A stretch of DNA of 64,000 nt from Paramarasmius palmivorus (Eukaryota > Basidiomycota > Agaricomycetes > Agaricales > Marasmiaceae). The translations under genes were made by a program, and so were the position numbers. The DNA lies in the NCBI GenBank assembly GCA_037176845.1, contig JAYKXP010000134.1:1-64000 (forward strand), given 5' to 3'. The notes under the pieces were generated by a model. That model had not been told where the DNA came from and did no database searches. It saw only the letters and a list, made by a program, of their open reading frames with translations. Within the stretch, counting starts at the first letter, position 1; every line of letters starts with the position of its first letter. Positions 55,886-64,000 of the stretch are shown here, piece after piece.

Positions 55886-58800
55886 ATGGTTGGCAAGGGA
55901 CATGGGCCTTTTCTGGAGCTCAGTGACAAAGACATCACATCAGCAAAAGTGACAACATATGGTGTGTATGGCATGCATGGTTGCATGGGAAATCACAACA
56001 TTTCATCAAATTTCTCCACACACCAGGTGTGTATGGAGAGTATGGAGCATATGGGGAGTATGGACCTACACAGATCCATGTGACTACCACACCTCCTCAT
56101 GAAAGTGCTTGTATTAATATTTTCAGAGAGTTTATATAACCTACAACACCTACATCGAAGCGTTGAGTACTGTTTTAAGGTTTTGGCACAGCAGTGAAAT
56201 TGTATCCAGCAGTTGCTGGGTAACTGTACAGTTATTCTCGGTGGCTTGTGACAGTCACATGTTGGTTTGACTTAACCAAATTTTCTCTGTGCCAGCCCGT
56301 TCACTGTGTATCTCGCGTCGTCCCCTTGTCCTTCTGTGGTGTATTCTTTGCAGATTCTTTGGTCTCAACTTCTGCTATGGCTCTGGTGGTCTTTTCTCTG
56401 CTTATGCTCCTGGTTTGCACATTCAAGACTTCAAAGCAACACAACAAGCACAGTCTCAAGCTCCTTTCAAATGATTATACTTGCTATTGGATACTTGGCC
56501 CTTTAGGATATGTTGCTCAATGCTTGAACTATGGGATAGGTACATGATCCACTATTCATTTTTAGTCTAACTGACATTAATGTGTCCCACAGGTTATTCG
56601 GTATTTTTATGACAATATGAAGACCTGGTGGTGGATAGAAGGGAACAGTGGTAGCAGGGGAGCAGAGTGGCAGCATAGGTAACATTCCAGTAGCCAATAG
56701 ATACAATGATACATTCATGTATACGTACTTCTCTCTGCAGCATATTTATTGATCTTTTGCTATCTTTTTCCCTATTGTGTGCAGTACACTACAGCTATAT
56801 TGATATGAGGTGTATGGTGTATGGTGTGTATGGTGTGTATGGGCCACATTAAGGTGGAAAATACTCTCCATGCAGACCCCTTTTCTCCATACACTGTATG
56901 GTGATGTATGGGACATATGGTCCATACGTTCCCATGCATGTGTCGTTTCCCTGATGCAAGTATAGGGCATTTGATACAGTACTAGTAGTACATACATAGA
57001 AATGTCAAAAGACTTAGTTAAACAACCTGAGGATACAAGAATATACATAAAGAGACTAACTATATCAGAACAATGAATATGTGCTATTTGAGACTTGCTC
57101 ATGAAACTACCAAGCACAGATATGAAAATCATCCTCAACTGTAAACCAAAAGGCTGTTGCCTGCAACCCTACTTGTTCTCATAGCAACCTATCCTAACTT
57201 TACTTCTGCCTGGGCTTTGATACTCCAGCAGGCTGGGCACCAGTGACCTTTGTAGGGTGAGCTTTGCTAGCAGTTGTAGCAGTAGCATCTGACATAACTT
57301 GTCTTGCCATGCCCATACTTGAGGTACCCATTTGAACAGCAGTTCAAGTAGCTGCATTCTTAGCCCAAGGCTGAGTTGCACCCCTATTGGAATGCCTACT
57401 TGGAGCTTGTTTGGTGGTAGTCACTGGAAAAGGTTGTTGAAACTGAGCTTGAGCCTTTGCTGGTCTATAAAGATGGTTAGTCTTTTGAGGTATCATACTA
57501 GAAGGCAGGAAATGGGTACGGGTAGATTTCATTCCTGGAGTAGTCATTGGAGGTTGTGTACCCTGGGTGGTGTTGCTATGATTACACTGAGTGGAGCGTG
57601 TTCTGCTAGTGGACTCAGTATATGAGGGAGTGTTGTTTAAGAAATCTTCATCATTGTCATCCAATTCTGGGAGAGGGATTCTTAGTGTAACAGTTGAGTA
57701 TGGGATGGACAGGTAACACACCTTGAATAGAACCAGAATCCTTGAGCCTTACCCACTTCAGATGATCCTTCTTACCAGCCTCAGAGTCAATCTCACACCC
57801 CCAAACATGTAAGAGGTGTAAGAGCTGCTGCAGGACCTGATCCCATTCCTTTGGGCTTGATTGATCACTAAGTCTTCTCCGGGACAACTCCAGTCCCTCT
57901 ACTGCACCTTGCATGCCATCTGGGAGATTGCAAGCTGTATATTTTGTCAGAATATACTCTAGGTGGGAAGAACAGGTAGGCTGCACCATTAACTAACCAC
58001 CAGAGCCAGCTATTTACAAAAACATCATCATTGCTGACCCAAAGTTGAAATTGATAGTGTCGTACAGGGGGAAAGCTATAGATTTGGTCAGAATATATGT
58101 TGAGAAGGAAGAATGGGTATGTAGCACTGACAGTCCTTCTTGACAATATCATCAAAGGCCCATGAGAGTCTCTGGAGAACATGGTTCAAGTACTGCACTT
58201 GCATGCTTGCTATTGGTGTATGTTCTGTATCTGGGAGTAGTGTCAAAATGTGTGCTGGAGAGGGAAATGGAAGGGCGCCCCACAGTGAAATATTAACATG
58301 GGGATCTTCGAGAGGTTGATTGCAAAAAGTTGAGGTAAACCAGGTTCTCTTCATAAAGAGCATCAATAAAGAGTTGAGGACATGAACAAGATCACACCTT
58401 GTTTCTGAGAATGTTTCAAAATCCCTCTTCCATGCCTTCTCGGCATCAGCTCCATCATACTTGACAACAGTGAACTGGGTGCGTCCATGGGGAAATAGTT
58501 GGACAGTTTGGGTTGTTGCACAAGCCTTCAAGCGTCCTAGAATCTTTCCTCCGCGAAATTGCCACTCATACTCTGAGAGATCTTTGTGGTGTATGTTCTG
58601 TAAAGCAATGACATCGCCAAGGTGCACCTGGTGAAACTATGAAGGAGTGAGTCAACCATGTACCCATTCAAGCAGCTGTTCTGCTGACCTCATTATACAT
58701 TGTATGTTTCACCAACTGTTGGCTACGAGAACAGCCAATGGTCATTGTTTCAATCTGGACATGATGTCCAACAACACCATGGTTGACATTGTTCGTTTGA

Positions 58801-59640
58801 TCGCAGCCGATGTCGTTAAAGGTTCCACCTTGTATATCCTGTGAGGTTATACTGTAGGGCATGTCCAAGAAATCCAGGGAGGAGGAGAACTAGGAGAAAG
58901 GAGGAGATGGTGGTGGTTGAGGGCAAAGGGCAGAATGTGGTGTGAGAACAAGAGGTGGAGTGCTGTGGACTTATATATATTCAGTGATGACAGGCTTTGA
59001 TACGGAGCAGACTTGCCTATTGTGGTTGGCAGGAGGAATGAAATGAGGATGTATCGTAATGCATCATATACATCACCAGCTTGCCAGTCAGTCCAGCAAT
59101 GCTGATGCATTCAGGTGGAGGTCACCTTCTGGTGTTACAAGTTCAGATTTATCCAAATTTTTTCTTTATAGGTTGAGCTCTGTGTTGGTCCTGTCAAATC
59201 CTGCCCTCTGATTGGCTGAATTAGTTTCTCCCACAGTGTCTGCATGCCGCCAGATGTTGTTGACAGGTGTCAAGATGTCAACCCCTTAATAGAAGCTTGT
59301 TTATGCACATCCCTGCACATTGTCCCTAACTCTTTGCAAAGAATTATATGTAGCTGGTACTTCACACAAGTTGGTGTACTGTAGTTGATGGCCAAATAAT
59401 ACTCATTTATTGCTGCCAGCCTGGCTCCTTTTTTTATCTTGTTCCAGAAATATATAAGTAGTGCACTACTTAAGACAGAAAATATGGCTGTTAATTTACC
59501 ATATCCCTACATGTACTATCTACATGTATCCCTTCTGTGCTTACTAGTATGTAAATACATACTATATATCTAACCCAATCAGTTCTTGAAGCACTTCAAG
59601 TGTTTCTGAGTATGATTATGATACTTGTAAGGTCATCATG
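55886..59640. repeat. CpG-poor, TATGG-rich repeat-like region
   Basis: T- and G-biased DNA with many GTATGG/GTGTATGG units (for example 56020-56060 and 56810-56850) and few CpGs, sharply unlike the flanks. No terminal repeats were found by eye. It contains the interrupted gene at 57169-58868. Possibly an old transposon island or DNA shaped by cytosine methylation. Confidence 0.5.
57169..58868 (-). pseudogene. interrupted orphan gene in the repeat region
   Basis: Minus strand. The start reads MDMPYSITSQDIQGGTFNDI; TFNDIGCDQ-type beginnings are, from memory, common in Agaricomycete proteins of unknown role. A donor GTCAGC near 58693 and acceptor TTTCACCAG at about 58632 join YNEVHLGDVIALQ, leading to FTVVKYDGADAEKAWKRDF. 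Later exons (57868-58182; 57344-57721, serine/threonine-rich) are probable but their joins are unsure. No known catalytic site. Composition matches the repeat region rather than the host genes, so it may be a captured or decayed copy. Confidence 0.4.
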
Positions 59641-59781
59641 TGATCAGGGTTTGGTTAGGGTTAAAACGTTGACAATGAACAACAGTGAACCGTCAAACGT
59701 TGATGTATTGGGCAAAAGTGAGTAAAAACTGAGTAAACATCCTTTGTTGAAAAAAAAGCACCGAACTCGGTCCTGTCAGCG

Positions 59782-60230
59782 CTAGCTGACCCATTCCTGC
59801 TAGTTGGATAAGTGTTAGCAGCGTGTTTTTGAGTGTGTTGAGAATATACCTGGGATAGTAGCAACACGAAGTCCTGCAAAGAGTGTTTGGTCAGTAAGAC
59901 GTTGAGTGAACAAGAAAAAATACACCAAAAACATTCCGCGGATGCAAAGCAACAGCCGTGCGATAACCACGTTTTGTTCAGACCGGACAACTCGGGCCGT
60001 CCAAGTCTTCTTCCTTTCACCGTCCACGTCGGGCAACGCTCCAACTCCAAACCACCGACTGAGGGAAAAGAAAGGGATGGTATGAAGGAAATGAGCATCA
60101 AATACTTGAAGAAACCGCCCATGCATCGCAATCCGTCCAGGCACACCCAAACTTCCATCAAGGCATTCTCGTCGCAAGCAGCACTTTGGGGCTTCCAGCT
60201 CCCAGCCTCTGTAGGTTCCTGCTTTACCAT
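59782..60230 (-). CDS. small four-exon protein, 84 aa
   Basis: Exons 60230-60106, 60058-59971, 59873-59850 and 59799-59782 (255 nt) join in frame from ATG (MVKQEPTEAGSWKP) to TAG (LLLSQQEWVS). Introns are 47, 97 and 50 nt (GTATTT...CTCAG; GTGGTT...TGCAG; GTATAT...ACTAG). The middle reads GGFFNRWFGVGALPD. No domain is recognised. Exons of 24 and 18 nt are unusually short, so the 3' end is less certain than the 5' end. Confidence 0.4.
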
Positions 60231-60253
60231 CTTTTATTCGTGTACTTTCTAAC

Positions 60254-62950
60254 CTCTATACCCCCAGATCCCGTGAATAACCCCCTGCTTTTGGTTAGCA
60301 ATTGAACACTTTTCCGGGGTAGAGACATGGCTAGTAATATGGTGCGTCCTCTTCTTTCCTCTTCTACTCCCGACACTAAGCTGTCAACAGAATCGCCCAG
60401 ATCCGCAGCAGAAAGACACTAGGCATCCATACAACCAACAATTTTATCAATGATCGTAGATTTCGGATAGTTTCTTCCTCGTCTCCGTTGGTCGGTGAGC
60501 CTTGATGTTGCTGTAAATTTTTACCTGTCACTCATCCCTAGCACAGGTTTCGTTGTTTCCCCGGTACTACCTAGCCCGAGATGTCACCCCGGAAAGTGTC
60601 AATCTACGTCTGATGGCATTGGTTGAGGTTACATATCAGGCGTCGTCCATTCGTACGCTCGTTCCATCCAACCCAGAAGAGCTTTGATCAGCAGGGTTTT
60701 CATACAACGCCCATTCATCCATTAAATTCGACGCATACTATGGACCACGAATCTAGAACGCGTATAACCCAGAGCTATCGTTGAGAACGATGCAAGGGGC
60801 TTGCAATTGGACTTCGGATCTTGAAACATTCTGTGCGTCTTTTACTCTCCTCAACTATGCTTTTCTGACATCGTTCACGGCAGGATCCGTCCACCTTGCG
60901 TTATACACACGACGACTATCGATTCACAAGGCAAGAATATCAGGTATGCCTCATCCTTTTCTCGAAGGAACGTTTAACTGAAAGGGTTATTACTAGGTGC
61001 TGCTCTGAGGTGACTGTCATCGCTGGGTCAGACGAAGGGGAACAGTATTCGAAGGTGGAGAATACCTTAATGCTGTCGTTCAACATGCGACTCGGATGAT
61101 GGGCGCACTGTAAAAGCTTTGAGGGGCTTCATTTTGGCCTTGTACACCCGGGTATCGACTAACATATAAAGCCAGAGAATCCCGTTGTGGTGCACGTCGT
61201 GAGCATGTTGAGCCGAACAAGGCTAGCGTGTCACGTCGCGGCTCTCTACTCTCCTCCGCGACCATCGGTCCTTCGAGGAACCATCTCGTAGCACAGATAT
61301 CCGTAGGTGCGTGATTTCTATGGCATGCTAGCTGTTCACTAAGACCATTGTTTTTATTGCCCCAGGCGCCTCCTCCGCAATAGAAAATACTCAATAAATC
61401 TGCATCTCCGACATTGGCTTTGACAGGCTCAAGTCCCCTATAGAGACACGCTCGCAACTTCCGTGACATCTACAACTCGTATACCGTGCTCGCTACTCCC
61501 GTATAGCGTTGTCAAAGCCTAAGGCCTCAAGTCTTTAAGCATGCTTTCGAATCTGTCGTCATTCTCGTGTTCTATCCGTTCCTTCCCTGCTCTGGGTTCA
61601 AGATCGCTCTCAACGTCCAGAGAAGGCCGGTTTGACGGTATTGAGGGATTCAGGATTGGAAAGATGGGTAGGCAGCCGGGTCTTGGAGTTGGCGATAACA
61701 CGATTGGTTGGGAGATGTGTTGGCCGAGGAAGCTACACCCTCAAACATCCATAACCTCTCTTCTTCCTTACCCACTTTCTCCGTCTACCATACACCAAGG
61801 CTCATGCCCTCATCTGGATTCATCAGCGAACGGGTACTTCTACGTGTCATCCACACGTTGTCCACACGATTGACTCGTCGATGAAGAGATTCTGGAATAT
61901 TGAATGTCGAAATACGCGTAAAACTAAACCATTTCTCCCCGGCTATCTCATCTCTGATATCGTTCATCTCAGACTCTCATAGACGTCGGTGGTTGATTTT
62001 CTCAGAAGCTGACTTGTTACCTCGTTCTTTGGGCCTTCAAGTATCATGAGCCGGGATAAGGCAACATCTCGAGGATACTGGTATGTGTCGACGTCTTGTT
62101 CTCTCTGCTCTCGTCGATTTCTAATACCTTCTGCGTTCCTTTTCAGGCTTTTCACCACACTCGCATTGAAGTAAAACTCAGCAGTGTACAGAACTCTCGA
62201 TGGTTCTGCATACTCGCGCGTCGTCTCGACTCCTTGGTGTTGGATTTCTGGATGTTTCCGACTCGCCAGCTGGAGTGTCTGCGAGTGGTTTCTAGCTATT
62301 TCTTTTGACTCAGATATTATTCAGCATTTATTAAGCATTTTACTAAGTAGATACAGTAGAACATTCTAGATACAAAGTTGTAGATATAAAAACCAGAAAA
62401 TATAGTGGCGAGGGGCATGCGTTTGCGAGGCAAAAGCCCCAAGCCTTGATCAACCGCAAACTCTATTTTTACGCTCCCAAAGTACACTTACCACGTACTT
62501 CTCACGCGCACCCTAAAAATCCAACACTTGGTATTTCTGGTGACCTCGGATGCGAACTCGGAGGAAACAGATATTTTTTTGTCGGGAAGGTAACGATTGA
62601 AAAGGAAGACGGTGTATCGTCGAGAGCATGGACTTCTCGAGTACTTCCTGAGAACGCAGACTCGATAATAGGGCGGCTGAAGGGGTGGAAGTTTGATGCA
62701 GCCTTCAGAGCAGCGGCCATCTCATTGTGGATTTTTACTTTTCACCTTGTTGTATTGTTTACACCTCTGGTACCTTCGTGTAGCTTAGATTGAATACAAA
62801 AGGCTATATTGCTATTTCTATGCGTGAAGAGGCGAAAGAATGGTCGTGCGCGTTGTCGAGCTGGGCGTGCTCAACGCGGCTCACTTTTCACCACCACCAT
62901 GATGTTTCTTCAAGGACGCTTCGACACCGTTCTCCATCCTCTTAAGATCT
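60254..62950. other. no confident gene
   Basis: A mini-gene may start at ATG 60327 (MASNM, donor GTGCGT, acceptor 60390). A plus-strand frame at 62446-62793 (GDLGCELGGNRYFFVGKVTIE...) looks coding and ends in a hydrophobic stretch. Neither has a known domain; the rest is short overlapping ORFs. Confidence 0.4.
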
Positions 62951-62954
62951 CGTA

Positions 62955-63623
62955 GTGCTTCCCTGTTTCCTGATTATCGAATGTCCGTCGGGCAGTGGGT
63001 TGTGGAAACAAATGAAATGGAAAAGGTGCGTTGTAACCATTTCCTCGTTCCGGCGAATCTTATACCTCTTTCTCTACAGTTTTTCATCCATAAACCGACC
63101 AGCCAGCACAAGTTCCAAACGAAATTTATTACCTAGCACGACACCCCTCACTATCAAAGATGCACAGGTGGAAGACAGCCTCCAAGCACCGTCCTATCGT
63201 GCTACCCCATACCGACACCCGCCCTACTACACCCTCTCGATTACACCTCCCTCCATACCTTCGTCCTCGACGCGACTCCTCAAACCCTTCACTTACCTCA
63301 CCAAGCCACTCAAACCGTATTCACTGCGACAAACGGTCACGCTTGCGCTCTCGAACGAGTCTTGTCCGGCTCTACTCCCGTACGCTACGCCCACTCCTGG
63401 AAATGAAGGGTTTTCACCCTTTGTATGGACCATGAGGAGATTCCCCGAGAAAGGAACATCGTCGGGGGTCAGAGCATGTACGGAAAGGCTGGGGAGAGGA
63501 CGCAGCAAGGAAAGTCCGGGCATCCTCGTTCCCTGGTCGTTTTACGCGTCATTCACACTCAGAGAAACCATAGCATTGGAGACGTCAATTTCAGAGTATA
63601 TGTATAGGATAAGAAGGCAGTAA
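62955..63623 (+). CDS. duplicated orphan ORF, copy 2
   Basis: A 222-codon frame, proline/serine/threonine-rich in the middle (TPYRHPPYYTLSITPP), ending YASFTLRETIALETSISEYM. It matches copy 1 over the last ~35 codons. A preceding ATG at 62901 (MMFLQGRFDTVLHPL, donor GTAGTG) may be its first exon, parallel to ATG 54360 of copy 1. Unknown function. Confidence 0.35.
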   Translation: MLPCFLIIECPSGSGLWKQMKWKRCVVTISSFRRILYLFLYSFSSINRPASTSSKRNLLPSTTPLTIKDAQVEDSLQAPSYRATPYRHPPYYTLSITPPSIPSSSTRLLKPFTYLTKPLKPYSLRQTVTLALSNESCPALLPYATPTPGNEGFSPFVWTMRRFPEKGTSSGVRACTERLGRGRSKESPGILVPWSFYASFTLRETIALETSISEYMYRIRRQ

Positions 63624-63850
63624 AGGGCGGGGTGTATATGATTTTAAACGAATGGTAAGTGCATATTCTCCAGGTCAAAGGAAGGTCGTTCACATAACAA
63701 ATTAGGATCAGGCGTCGTTTCGTTGAATACGACTACGACGATAGGACTTGGAAGGAGCGAAGGTGGTGGAAAGGAGTGGTATCTGGGGTGGGGCAGGGGA
63801 TATAGCAGGGACACAGGCATGCGCAGACGCGTCTCGTTCATTTTTTCAAC
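63510..63850. repeat. diverged direct repeat, copy 2
   Basis: Counterpart of 54990-55480. The similarity spans the end of the ORF, its 3' flank and a minus-strand PPPSLLPS-encoding stretch. Confidence 0.65.
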
Positions 63851-64000
63851 GCCGATTCAAACAAGTTCCTTGGTTTCCACTACTTCGATCCATCATCACA
63901 ACCTCGCAGAGCTAGGGTATTCTCTGCATACCTGCCTTCCGCGATACTAGGACCGCGGTGGTTCTATGAGCCTGCGCTACCTCCTCTTCGAAGTCTGGCA
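63851..64000. other. right edge of the window, nothing recognised
   Basis: No ORF or repeat beyond short overlaps. Confidence 0.5.

Noticed and set aside
59646..59664. GGGTTTGGTTAGGGTTAAA, telomere-like
   Set aside because: Only one and a half TTAGGG units, not an array; too little for an interstitial telomere.
1..64000. CRISPR arrays, bacterial operons, rRNA genes
   Set aside because: No regularly spaced identical repeats, no Shine-Dalgarno-led gene chains and no rRNA-like sequence; the intron structure is fungal.

Overview
The window looks like nuclear DNA of an Agaricomycete basidiomycete. Plausible genes are split by many 50-62 nt GT-AG introns with CTRAY-type branch sites. The families present (MYND, F-box-like, BTB-like and RanBP2-type zinc finger proteins, plus several orphan families) and the transposons (Ty3/gypsy with a long LTR, a Helitron with a C-terminal cysteine-protease-like domain) fit that group. 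There are no bacterial operons, CRISPR arrays, rRNA genes or convincing tRNA genes. All family calls come from reading motifs by eye; no database was searched.

Layout. 1-9384: a minus-strand Ty3/gypsy element running off the left edge, with a 5' LTR (about 7634-9384), primer-binding site, gag, a frameshift-broken linker, protease, and a long pol joined to the protease frame by an AAATTTT slip site. 9385-11025: unassigned. 11026-18864: a minus-strand Helitron Rep/helicase protein of 2612 codons. 18865-25250: minus-strand orphan genes with short introns. 25.3-45.4 kb: a dense gene cluster whose exon structures could mostly be solved: orphan proteins, a membrane protein, an acidic mini-protein, two F-box-like proteins, an inverted pair of paralogues, a BTB-like protein, a MYND protein and two RanBP2-type zinc finger paralogues. 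45395-48396: a 3 kb near-perfect palindrome (two 1443 bp arms, 116 bp spacer) whose right arm stops exactly at an ATG. 48.4-55.8 kb: sparse, partly decayed exons. 55.9-59.6 kb: CpG-poor, TATGG-rich repeat-like DNA holding an interrupted minus-strand gene. 59.7-64 kb: a small spliced gene and a diverged copy of a block also present at 55 kb.

How the parts relate. The window is a transposon-rich accessory region. The left 19 kb is mobile DNA. The central cluster holds zinc finger and F-box-like or BTB-like proteins, families elsewhere linked to ubiquitin ligase adaptors or protein-protein contacts, alongside lineage-restricted orphans. Local duplication shows in three places: RanBP2-type genes at 41.6 and 44.8 kb, the inverted pair at 37.1 and 39.6 kb, and the direct repeat at 55 and 63.6 kb. 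The strongest unexplained structure is the palindrome between two divergent start regions.
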